Made by a program: the position numbers and the translations under genes
Notes under the pieces: generated by a model
What the model saw: only the letters and a program-made list of their open reading frames with translations
Database searches by the model: none
What the model was told of the DNA's origin: nothing
Part shown: in pieces, positions 55,801 to 62,924 of the stretch
Position numbering within the stretch: position 1 is the first letter of the stretch
How the letters are laid out: every line of letters starts with the position of its first letter
NCBI RefSeq assembly: GCF_900142095.1
Contig: NZ_FQZP01000004.1
Coordinates: 52,744-116,743, forward strand
From: Thermoclostridium caenicola
GTDB taxonomy: Bacteria > Bacillota > Clostridia > DSM-8532
Direction: 5' to 3'
DNA: 64,000 bases

Positions 55801-56346
55801 ATGGAAACAGTGGGTTATGACATGTACTTAAGGCTTCTTGATGAAGCGATTGCCGAGATGAAGGGAGAACCCACGAAGCGCGCCAATATTGAAACCAGTG
55901 TGGAGTTCAAGGTTCCGGCCCACATCGATGCCCGGTACATTCCCGATGAGGATCAGCGGATTGACATGTATAAGTCCATCGCGTCGGTTGAAAATGAGGA
56001 CGAAGCCATGGATATATGCGATGAGCTCATCGACCGGTACGGGGATATCCCTGAGGAGACCCGGAACCTGATCGATATTGCCCTGATTAAGAACATGGCC
56101 GTATCCCTCGGGTTCAGTTCCGTCAAGGAAAAAGACAATATGGTGATCCTGAGCTATGCTGAACAGACAGCCATCGACCCGAAGGTGATAGGGGAGATCA
56201 TCGGAAAATGGCGTGGTCGCCTGATGTTCAGCGCGGGTCGGCAGCCCTACCTGTCCTATCGGGTCAAAAGCGATGAAAAACGCGATTTGCTGAGGAATAT
56301 TAAGATTCTATTACATGATATGGTGAAATTGCAGTCGTCCCACTGA
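52825..56346 (+). CDS. mfd: Transcription-repair coupling factor
   Basis: 1173 residues. N-terminal UvrB-like module (1-350), RNA-polymerase-interacting domain with YVVHQAHGIGIYQG (about 508-521), RecG-like motor with Walker A GDVGYGKTEVALRA (about 655), DEEQRFG (about 755), TRG-like RGRVGRSSRLAYAYL, and the C-terminal TRCF domain. It removes stalled RNA polymerase and recruits UvrA. An ATG at 52834 is an alternative start. pth-mfd is a conserved pair. Confidence 0.97.
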   Translation: MSQMKLLNSLLSVSARLREITGKIRPGAELLVSGISDSQKRHLAWWAACETGMKGIYVAWNEMQARQALADLSWLTGDRAVYLPCREIMLYDVEARSFEQTYDRITALMRILEGDYDFVVTSTEALLHRLMPPDQLARYVLELKIGQQTAIESLEEKLLEMGYERVEKVEGKAQYAVRGGILDIFPINAELPARVEFFDIEVDSIRAFSPETQRSIQTLDQLTVYPAREIIYTRSQIPDITRRIQEALDRTLRKVSQDIRPLLSKNIGRYLEKLQDSHYFAGVDKFIPFLLDRKADLFEYTGDGHLLFFEEPARTRERMENGQEELHSLCDVLTEKGMVLGETYDLLFDANTILESAGRHPVVTLASLEDAGLLSPQPAVRCHVNGSSISPYIGKMDLLFDDIRDWAEGGFRIFILVSREDRIGRMLEELREKGIPAADATRFEAWPEGFSVVVGSGSLQSGFAYRDEKLVVVTESDISAKSVKKPRKSATARGRRIETYTDLKPGDYVVHQAHGIGIYQGMEQLTVEGIRRDYLKVAYRDGGLLFIPTTHMDLIQKYVGSEGREPRLNKLGGTEWVKTKKRVKESLKELAASLIKLQAERKSMKGYAFAPDTVWQKQFEDAFPYEETPDQLRCVEEIKRDMESEIIMDRLLCGDVGYGKTEVALRAAFKAVMDGKQVAFLVPTTVLCAQHYENFKKRFSGFPVRVEMLSRFRTDAEQRAILRDLKAGRIDIIVGTHMLLSEEVKFRDLGLLVVDEEQRFGVAHKETIKSRYPHVDTLTLSATPIPRTLNMSLMGIRDISTIEDPPEHRYPVQTYVVEYRDDIVRDAIHRELSRDGQVFYLYNRVRGIQSKAAHIQKLVPEARVGFAHGQMSERELEQVIQSFVEKEFDVLVCTTIIESGIDMPNVNTIIVEDSDRLGLSQLYQLRGRVGRSSRLAYAYLTYKRDKALNEIAEKRLKAIREFTEFGSGFKIAMRDLQIRGAGNLLGPEQHGHMETVGYDMYLRLLDEAIAEMKGEPTKRANIETSVEFKVPAHIDARYIPDEDQRIDMYKSIASVENEDEAMDICDELIDRYGDIPEETRNLIDIALIKNMAVSLGFSSVKEKDNMVILSYAEQTAIDPKVIGEIIGKWRGRLMFSAGRQPYLSYRVKSDEKRDLLRNIKILLHDMVKLQSSH

Positions 56347-56414
56347 TTGTTTATAATAATGTTTGTACAGTGGGGCAAAATAGTTAGGCCGACTCGTATT
56401 AAAGGGTGGGATTT

Positions 56415-57566
56415 ATGGATAAAAAGAGAAAAAACGATCAGGGCAGCAGGAAGAAAAAACTGATCCGAACTAAACGGGAGGCTATGATTATCAGAACGGT
56501 GACAATTCTGATCCTGGTCATAGCCGCTTTTTTGATTTGGTATCTGATTGATTCCCGCAGCTATGTGGCTACCGTTGCCGGACGGCGGATCATGAAATAT
56601 GAGTATGAATTTCTGCTGCGCCAGCAAATTCTGAAGACTGAGCAGGATTGGGGCATATCGGGCAAGTCCGATGCAGAAAAAGAACAATACTGGCTGAAAA
56701 CCGAAGGCGGGCAGAACCCCTGGGAAACCGCCAAGAATGAAACGCTCAACACCTCAAAGAAATATATGATTCAGCTCATCAAGGCCAAAGAAATGGGTAT
56801 TACCGTGGACAGCAGCGTGCGAAGCGAGGTCAACAGAACCCTCCTGGCCTATCAGCAGCAACTGAATGCTTCAGACAGCGACTTTGCCAGATGGGTGGAG
56901 CAATCCACCGGGGTGACTCTGGATCAGTACAGGAAGATCCTCGAGAGAACCAAGGTCAACGAAAAATTCAGAAACGAATACATCAAGCAAAACTATACGC
57001 CGCCGGAGATCACCGAAGAGGAAATCCGGGCGGAGTATGAAAAAAACGGCGAGCTGTACGACAGCGCCGATATCCGCTACGTTTATCTCAAAAAGTTTGA
57101 CGAAAACGGAACAACCCTGCCCCAGGATCAGATAGACGCCAAGATGGCCAAAGCCATGGAAGTCCTGGAAAAGATCAAGAAGGGCGAGGATATGGACACC
57201 TTAATCGCCAACTATTCCGAGGAGAGTTCGGATGATTCCGATGAGGAACGGGGCAAGGCCACCGTCAACAGCAGTTCCTACCTGCAGCTGCCCTATTTCA
57301 AGGACCTGTTCGATTTTGCCCTTGAGGGGAAAGCCGGCGACGCGGATATCGTGGATACCGACATGGTCATCTTCGTCGTGCGGATTGACAAGCACACGGA
57401 GTTTGATGATGTGAAAAACACGGTGAAATCCTACCTGGAAGCCTCAAAGGAGGCTGAATGGTACAACAGCGAACTGGATAAGTGGAGCAGCGATACCCGT
57501 TTCAACATCATCAAGAACGATGTGGTTTATGACGCCATTACCTATCAGAACTACCGGAAGAAATAA
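56415..57566 (+). CDS. Membrane-anchored PpiC/SurA-type peptidyl-prolyl isomerase
   Basis: 383 residues from the ATG at 56415 (AAAGGGTGGG upstream). Basic N-terminus, membrane helix (about 28-50), a SurA-N-like helical domain and a PPIC-type rotamase domain (about 215-330, ADIRYVYLKKF ... DTLIANYSEESSDD ... FDFALEGKAGD). It folds exported proteins outside the membrane. In Clostridia such genes often follow mfd. An anchor in place of a lipobox distinguishes it from PrsA. Confidence 0.83.
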   Translation: MDKKRKNDQGSRKKKLIRTKREAMIIRTVTILILVIAAFLIWYLIDSRSYVATVAGRRIMKYEYEFLLRQQILKTEQDWGISGKSDAEKEQYWLKTEGGQNPWETAKNETLNTSKKYMIQLIKAKEMGITVDSSVRSEVNRTLLAYQQQLNASDSDFARWVEQSTGVTLDQYRKILERTKVNEKFRNEYIKQNYTPPEITEEEIRAEYEKNGELYDSADIRYVYLKKFDENGTTLPQDQIDAKMAKAMEVLEKIKKGEDMDTLIANYSEESSDDSDEERGKATVNSSSYLQLPYFKDLFDFALEGKAGDADIVDTDMVIFVVRIDKHTEFDDVKNTVKSYLEASKEAEWYNSELDKWSSDTRFNIIKNDVVYDAITYQNYRKK

Positions 57567-57606
57567 TTTTCCCGCTCATGGCACATTCCGGTTCCTGCAA
57601 TGAACG

Positions 57607-57641
57607 AAAAACCGTTGTTCAGAAGAACAGCGGTTTTTTTA
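57607..57641 (+). terminator. Rho-independent terminator of the mfd/PpiC unit
   Basis: AAAAACCGTTGTTC pairs with GAACAGCGGTTTTT (one G-U pair) around AGAA, then TT. Confidence 0.92.
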
Positions 57642-57643
57642 TA

Positions 57644-57671
57644 CATATCGTTCCGTTCATGCGCATAAATT
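57644..57671 (+). promoter_or_regulatory. Sigma-E-type promoter of the spoIIIA operon
   Basis: CATATC (57644-57649) and CATAAATT (57664-57671) with 14 nt between fit the mother-cell sigma-E pattern (ATATT / CATACAnT). The operon is sigma-E dependent in B. subtilis. The -35 is imperfect. Confidence 0.5.
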
Positions 57672-57724
57672 TAAGCATGTCCCCACGTCCAAAACGGACG
57701 GTTCACAAAAGAAGGTTGATCGGT

Positions 57725-58867
57725 ATGGAAAAGGTACGCCATCTTCACGCTTTGGACCGAATCAGTTCCTATCTGCCCGACAGGCTGAAAAGGGTTGTCA
57801 GCCGGATGGATCCTGGGAAAGCGGCTGGGCTGGAAGAGCTCAGGATAAATGCTGAGATGCCTCTCGTGGGAGTTTTCAGCGGGTTTGACTGCTTTATTGC
57901 GGCAGACGGTTCCTTCACATGCCGGCATGATCAGGCCTTCCGAGTGGGCCGTGAAGAGGTTGAGGAACTTTTCTACAGGTTATGCGAGCATTCGGTATAT
58001 GCTTACCAGGACGATATCGCCCGGGGTTTTCTGACCCTCAAAGGGGGCTATCGGGCGGGTATCTGCGGCAAAGCGGTCTACCAGGGCCAAACCCTTAAGG
58101 GCTTTAAGGACATTTCCTCAATCTGCATCCGCATCCCCAGGGAACTCAAAGGATGCGCAGAGCCGATCTTTCCCTTTATCAGGGCCGGAAGGCACGATAT
58201 CTGCAATACTCTGGTCATCTCACCGCCCAGGTGCGGGAAAACCACCCTGCTGAGGGATCTGTGCCGAATCATCAGCACCGGTTCCGAAGCAGCGGATTTT
58301 GCCGGGCTGCGGACTGTTATCGTGGACGAGCGTTCCGAGATCGCGGCCTGTTACAGGGGGGTTCCGCAGAATGACTGCGGCCCGAGGACCGATGTTCTGG
58401 ATGGCTGCAGAAAGGCGGAGGGTATTGAGATGGCGCTGCGCGGCTTATCCCCGGCGGTCATCGTGGTGGATGAGCTGGGGACCGGGCAGGATGCGGAGAG
58501 CATCAAAATGGCATGGAATGCGGGCGCGAGGATTGTGGCAACAGCCCATGCCTATGACATCAACGATCTCAGGGAGCGGCTGGGATTTGGCATCCTGATT
58601 GGGGAAGGCGGATTTGAACGATACATCGTTCTGGGAATACGGAACGGGTCAAGGTGGGTAAAGGTGTCGGATGCTTATGGGAACAGGCTATACAGTGATC
58701 AGGCTTTTAGGATGCCTGATGGTGTTTTTCGGGTGCACAGCCATGGGGCTGAAATGTTCCGCGAAGCTGAAAGCCAGGCAGCTTGCACTTCAGAAGTTCA
58801 GGGACATCCTGCTGTTCCTGGAGAACGAGATGTGCGTAATGGGGAAACCGTTGAACAAGGCTTTTGA
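57725..58867 (+). CDS. spoIIIAA: SpoIIIAA, ATPase of the SpoIIIA-SpoIIQ channel
   Basis: 380 residues from the ATG at 57725. Walker A SPPRCGKTTLL (about 163-173), Walker B-like IVVDELG (about 249-255), secretion-ATPase type. It is thought to power the feeding tube between mother cell and forespore. Homologues usually end near the segment IRNGSRWVKVSDAYGNRLY (about 303-321); here the frame runs on for about 60 residues and overlaps spoIIIAB by 197 nt in another frame. That tail is probably an artefact of readthrough or a frameshift. Confidence 0.93.
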   Translation: MEKVRHLHALDRISSYLPDRLKRVVSRMDPGKAAGLEELRINAEMPLVGVFSGFDCFIAADGSFTCRHDQAFRVGREEVEELFYRLCEHSVYAYQDDIARGFLTLKGGYRAGICGKAVYQGQTLKGFKDISSICIRIPRELKGCAEPIFPFIRAGRHDICNTLVISPPRCGKTTLLRDLCRIISTGSEAADFAGLRTVIVDERSEIAACYRGVPQNDCGPRTDVLDGCRKAEGIEMALRGLSPAVIVVDELGTGQDAESIKMAWNAGARIVATAHAYDINDLRERLGFGILIGEGGFERYIVLGIRNGSRWVKVSDAYGNRLYSDQAFRMPDGVFRVHSHGAEMFREAESQAACTSEVQGHPAVPGERDVRNGETVEQGF

Positions 58868-59213
58868 AAGCCTTGGCAAGGGAAATTACGGAGGGGTCTG
58901 GGTACCTTTGTTCAACCGCTCGGGAAGCCTTCTCCAGGAGCAAATCCTCGATGCGGGAAATGCCTGGAGAATCGCTTTGGAAGAAACGGCAGCCGCCCTC
59001 CCGCTGGCGCAGGAAGATATTGACCTTCTCCGGGACTTTGGAGAACTGCTCGGAAAGTCTGACCGGGACATGCAGCATGCGGTTCTGGCCATGGAGAAGG
59101 AAAAAGTGTCGGCCCTGGAAAGGAAGGCAAAAGAGGAAGCGGAGACAACCGGCAAACTGTATCGGAATCTTGGGGCGCTTCTCGGTGCCGCAGCGGTTAT
59201 TCTTCTGATATAG
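58671..59213 (+). CDS. spoIIIAB: SpoIIIAB
   Basis: 180 residues. N-terminal membrane helix (VIRLLGCLMVFFGCTAMG, about 9-26), central helical region resembling GspF-type pilus proteins and a C-terminal helix ending AVILLI. The frame opens after a TAA at 58659; AAAGGTG precedes the ATG at 58671, while a GTG at about 58695 next to the conserved part is an alternative. Part of the channel platform. Confidence 0.92.
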   Translation: MLMGTGYTVIRLLGCLMVFFGCTAMGLKCSAKLKARQLALQKFRDILLFLENEMCVMGKPLNKAFESLGKGNYGGVWVPLFNRSGSLLQEQILDAGNAWRIALEETAAALPLAQEDIDLLRDFGELLGKSDRDMQHAVLAMEKEKVSALERKAKEEAETTGKLYRNLGALLGAAAVILLI

Positions 59214-59223
59214 GAGTAATGCC

Positions 59224-59418
59224 ATGGATGTGGATCTGATTTTCAAAATTGCAGCCATAGGTATTCTGGTATCCATCCTGAATATTGTGCTGAACAAGTC
59301 CGGCAGGGAAGAACAGGCCATGATGACCACGCTGGCCGGTCTTGTCGTTGTTCTGATGCTGGTGGTCAGGGAGATTGCCAACCTGTTTGATACCGTGAAG
59401 GCGCTGTTCGGGTTCTGA
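59224..59418 (+). CDS. spoIIIAC: SpoIIIAC
   Basis: 64 residues, two membrane helices (about 5-23 and 33-55) separated by KSGREEQ. Length and sequence match the family exactly. GGAGTAATGCC precedes the ATG. Starts 10 nt after spoIIIAB. Confidence 0.95.
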   Translation: MDVDLIFKIAAIGILVSILNIVLNKSGREEQAMMTTLAGLVVVLMLVVREIANLFDTVKALFGF

Positions 59419-59463
59419 TTCGGGACAGCCCTGACTCAAAACGCTGAAGGTGATGTTGCAGCC

Positions 59464-59853
59464 ATGGAAACCGAATTGATCAGGATTGCGGGCATCGGTA
59501 TAGTGGGTGCTCTCCTTGCCGTTGTCGTTTCGGAAAAAAAGCCCGAGATGGGCATGCTCATCGGGCTGGCCTTTGGCGTGCTGGCGTTGGTGCTGGTGGC
59601 CGGCAAAGCCGGTGCCGTTATCCAGCTCATCAATGAAAGCGTCAGAAAGTCCGGCATTGATGCGGATCTCATCGTACCGATCCTGAAAGTCACAGGCATG
59701 GCCTATATCACACAGTTTGCCGTGGACGCCTGCCGGGATGCCGGCCAGAACGGTATCGCATCCAAGATCGAAATAGCCGGTAAGATCATGATGCTGGCTG
59801 TGGCGGTCCCCCTTGCCACAGCGCTGATTAAGATGGTGACAACCATTCTGTGA
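59464..59853 (+). CDS. spoIIIAD: SpoIIIAD
   Basis: 129 residues with four membrane helices; the first half repeats the SpoIIIAC pattern. GAAGGTGATG precedes the ATG. Its TGA overlaps the GTG start of spoIIIAE. Confidence 0.95.
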   Translation: METELIRIAGIGIVGALLAVVVSEKKPEMGMLIGLAFGVLALVLVAGKAGAVIQLINESVRKSGIDADLIVPILKVTGMAYITQFAVDACRDAGQNGIASKIEIAGKIMMLAVAVPLATALIKMVTTIL

Positions 59854-61076
59854 AGATTCGGGTGAATGCGGCAATGGCACGGGCGTCGGGAATGTTTTTG
59901 AAGTCCATCAAGCGGGCAGGTCTGCTCTTCCTGGTTCTGGCGTGGTTGGCTCTTCCTCAGGCCGTTTATGCGGAAGACGCCCTCCAGGACAGCAGGTTCC
60001 GTGAGCAGATCCTGAATGGACAGCTGAAAAATGAAGAGGTCCGAAACGTCCGGGATGCGGTGGACCGGGCCCTGAAGGATATCAAGGAACTGGATTATGA
60101 TTTCAGCGTGGACCGGATCCTGGAGGACGCGGCCAAAGGGATGCCCATGAATCGCTTAAATGGCCTTCCTTCTGCCTTACTGGGACTATTGGGAAAGGAA
60201 TTCAGGGCAAATGTTTTGCTGATGCTGGAGCTGTTTGCTGTCATGCTGCTGGCGGCTGTGCTTAAGGGGCTCCAGCCTAAGGAAGGCGGGCTGTCCGGTG
60301 AGGCCGTGAAGCTGGCCGTTAACGGGGCGCTGGCCGTCATGGCGGCAGCCAGTTTCGGCAGCATCGTACGGCTGGCCCAGGGAACCATCGAATCCATGCA
60401 GATCCTTGCGTCTGTCGCCATGCCGGCCATGTATGCCATGATGGCGGCTTCCGGACAGGTGGTTTCGGCGACGGCCCTTCAGCCGCTGGTCCTGGCCGGT
60501 GTCAACACGACATGCCACCTGTTCAGGAACATTTTTCTGCCATTGACCGTCATGGCTGGCGTCCTGTTCCTTGTGGACAGCATCTCGGACAGGTTTAAAC
60601 TGAAAAACCTTGCAAAACTGCTCAAGACCATTGCCGTCTGGGCAACCGGAGCCATAACGCTGATTTTCTCCATAGCCGTCAACATACAGAAGATATCGGG
60701 AAGCGCAGTGGATGCGGCAGCCGTGAAAACCGCCAAGTTTGCCATCGGCACATTGGTGCCTGTAGCGGGCAAGAACATGTCCGATGCGGCAGAGACCATC
60801 CTGGCATGCACCCAGGCCGTCAGAAATGCGGCAGGCGTGGTCACGGTTATCGGGCTTGGCATCCTCTTTGCCGTGCCGTTCATCAAGATGGTGGTCATCA
60901 TGCTGGTATATCGCCTCATAGCCGCCTTTGGCGCACCTCTGAGCGATGAGGGTATCTGCGGCGCCCTGGAAGACGCAGCCGGGTGCATGTCCGTCATGAT
61001 AGGCATTATGGGCGCTTCCCTGTTTGTGCTCATCCTGCTGACCGGAACGCTGATGAGCAGTACAGGATTTGCCTGA
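59850..61076 (+). CDS. spoIIIAE: SpoIIIAE
   Basis: 408 residues with GTG start overlapping the previous stop. A cleavable signal peptide (hydrophobic about 22-37, LPQAVYAEDA cleavage region) and six to eight membrane helices from residue 110. The largest membrane component of the channel, permease-like. The gene ends 27 nt before spoIIIAF. Confidence 0.94.
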   Translation: MKIRVNAAMARASGMFLKSIKRAGLLFLVLAWLALPQAVYAEDALQDSRFREQILNGQLKNEEVRNVRDAVDRALKDIKELDYDFSVDRILEDAAKGMPMNRLNGLPSALLGLLGKEFRANVLLMLELFAVMLLAAVLKGLQPKEGGLSGEAVKLAVNGALAVMAAASFGSIVRLAQGTIESMQILASVAMPAMYAMMAASGQVVSATALQPLVLAGVNTTCHLFRNIFLPLTVMAGVLFLVDSISDRFKLKNLAKLLKTIAVWATGAITLIFSIAVNIQKISGSAVDAAAVKTAKFAIGTLVPVAGKNMSDAAETILACTQAVRNAAGVVTVIGLGILFAVPFIKMVVIMLVYRLIAAFGAPLSDEGICGALEDAAGCMSVMIGIMGASLFVLILLTGTLMSSTGFA

Positions 61077-61103
61077 GAAACGCAAAGAGGAGGCTGAGGC
61101 ACG

Positions 61104-61661
61104 TTGGATAACCTGAGGGTGTGGATCATCAGCCTTATAGCCATTTCGGTCATATGCTCCCTGATTGAAAAGCTTGCGCCGGAAGGGAGCCTGAATAAAT
61201 ATGTGAAGCTGGTTTGCGGCCTGGTTGTCGCCATTGTGATTGCCGGACCTGTCATCAGGTTCCTGGGAGGCGATTTCAGGATACAGGAGGTGGCATGGCA
61301 TGATTATCTGACCCTGTCAAAAGGCGAAATGGAGAAAAGGATACGGCGGCTGGAAGAGGAAGAGGCCGGACAGCTGCTGGAGATATACAGACAGACCTTG
61401 ATTTCGGATGTGAAGTACCGTTTTCAGGGAGAAAAGGATTTCAGGGTAATCGGCGCGGACGTGGTCCTCCAGGGGAACAGCCGAAGCGATGACTTTGGTG
61501 CCATAAGGGAGCTGTATATCAAGGTAGGGCCCCCTGAGGACAACGAAAATGCGGTTTTCACCGGTTCCATGGAAAACAGGATCAAGACCGGGTTGTCCCA
61601 GGCGCTGGCTATCGAGCCGGACAGGATTGTTGTGGACAGCAGCATCTTTGAAGGAAGGTGA
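61104..61661 (+). CDS. spoIIIAF: SpoIIIAF
   Basis: 185 residues with TTG start at 61104, supported by AGAGGAGG 10 nt upstream. Two N-terminal membrane helices (about 5-20 and 34-53) and a soluble ring-forming domain. The stop overlaps possible spoIIIAG starts. Confidence 0.92.
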   Translation: MDNLRVWIISLIAISVICSLIEKLAPEGSLNKYVKLVCGLVVAIVIAGPVIRFLGGDFRIQEVAWHDYLTLSKGEMEKRIRRLEEEEAGQLLEIYRQTLISDVKYRFQGEKDFRVIGADVVLQGNSRSDDFGAIRELYIKVGPPEDNENAVFTGSMENRIKTGLSQALAIEPDRIVVDSSIFEGR

Positions 61662-61666
61662 TGGGC

Positions 61667-62260
61667 ATGAAAAAGCTGGTGTCCTTCTTCATGAAGGACG
61701 GGAAAGAGGGGGAGAAAAAGAAATTAACCACATTTGAAAATCTGGTCATAATTGTGGTGGTCGGCGTAATAATCATCTTAGCGGGTGGATTTTTTGCAAG
61801 GCCGCAAAGCCCGGAGAACGGGCCGCGGGCATCGGTCCAGGATCCGGCTGCAGGCGAAACATGGGCAAGGAGTTCCAAGCTGTATGACGAAGACATCATC
61901 ATAAACCTCGAGCAGCGGCTGGCCAACCTGCTCTCCCAGGTGGAGGGGGCCGGCAAGGTGGAGGTCATGATCTACGCGGATTCCAGCAGTGAAATGGTGC
62001 CTGCCTATAATGACCAGCTGGACAGCAGGAGCAGTGAGGATACCGGGAGAAAATCGCTTGAAAGCAGCGAAAGGCGGGAACTGGCATTATCGGGAAATGA
62101 CGAGCCGGTTATCCTGAAAGTTGAGATCCCCGAGATAAAGGGCGTCGTGGTGGTGGCAGAAGGGGCTGACGATTTTCTCGTCAAACAGGAACTCAATAAT
62201 GCCGTCTGCACGCTGCTGGGAGTTCCCGAACACCGGGTTCAGATATTGAAACACAAATAA
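61667..62260 (+). CDS. spoIIIAG: SpoIIIAG
   Basis: 197 residues from the ATG at 61667 with AAGGAAGG 8 nt upstream; 61658 (GTG) and 61661 are alternatives. One membrane helix (about 27-46), then a ring-building domain that forms the large SpoIIIAG ring in the intermembrane space. Confidence 0.94.
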   Translation: MKKLVSFFMKDGKEGEKKKLTTFENLVIIVVVGVIIILAGGFFARPQSPENGPRASVQDPAAGETWARSSKLYDEDIIINLEQRLANLLSQVEGAGKVEVMIYADSSSEMVPAYNDQLDSRSSEDTGRKSLESSERRELALSGNDEPVILKVEIPEIKGVVVVAEGADDFLVKQELNNAVCTLLGVPEHRVQILKHK

Positions 62261-62288
62261 ACGGTATGCTTGATTTGGAGGGAAGGGT

Positions 62289-62924
62289 ATGCAAAGAAAA
62301 CAGATCATTGTTCTCGGGCTTGTACTGGTTATTATCGCTGTTGGCATATTGCAGTACAATACCGGTGGCGTAGGTGAATCGGGCAACTTCATGGATCCCG
62401 GCGACCTTGACATTGCCGATGCCAGCGCAGATCCGGAAGAAATCCCCGGGGCAGCTGTCTATGTTAAGGGAGAGGAGGATCCGGAACAGGCCGTGAATAC
62501 ATCAGCCGGGGCCAGCTCCAATGCCTATTCGGGGTATTTCGCCCAGGCCAGGATGGAGCGCGACAAGGCCAGAAGCAGGCAGAAAGAAGAACTCAAGGCT
62601 CTGGCAGAGAGCGGCGATACGTCCAATGAAGCCACCCTGCTGGCCCAGGAGAAACTGATGGATGTGATCAACCGGTGCGAAACCGAGAACACCATCGAAA
62701 CCCTGATCAAGCAGAGGGGCTTTGACGATGCGCTGGTCTATATGAGCGATTCAGACTATATCGATGTCATCGTGAAAGCCAGCAGCCTTACCGATCAGCA
62801 GGTAGCCATCATCAGCGATATTGTAGTCCGCCATGCCCAGGTACCCATGGAAAACAGGTTCTATAATAAATGTTGGGGTGCCGAGGGACAGAAACTTCGG
62901 AACTCCAACATTTTTTGCAAATAA
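62289..62924 (+). CDS. spoIIIAH: SpoIIIAH, with abnormal C-terminus
   Basis: 211 residues. Membrane helix at about 4-22, then a YscJ/FliF-like domain that binds forespore SpoIIQ (DVIVKASSLTDQQVAIISDIVV near 155-185). After PMEN the reading frame continues as RFYNKCWGAEG... straight through a strong terminator hairpin and stops at 62924. One extra A in the AAAA at 62851-62854 would instead give stop codons TAATAA just before the hairpin. The last residues are therefore doubtful. An ISL3 element follows. Confidence 0.88.
   Translation: MQRKQIIVLGLVLVIIAVGILQYNTGGVGESGNFMDPGDLDIADASADPEEIPGAAVYVKGEEDPEQAVNTSAGASSNAYSGYFAQARMERDKARSRQKEELKALAESGDTSNEATLLAQEKLMDVINRCETENTIETLIKQRGFDDALVYMSDSDYIDVIVKASSLTDQQVAIISDIVVRHAQVPMENRFYNKCWGAEGQKLRNSNIFCK
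62868..62916 (+). terminator. Terminator of the spoIIIA operon
   Basis: AAATGTTGG plus inner arm pairs with CCAACATTT (62905-62913); the stem of about 19 bp has one mismatch and two G-U pairs and is followed by TTTTTT (62911-62916). It lies inside the annotated end of spoIIIAH. Confidence 0.88.
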
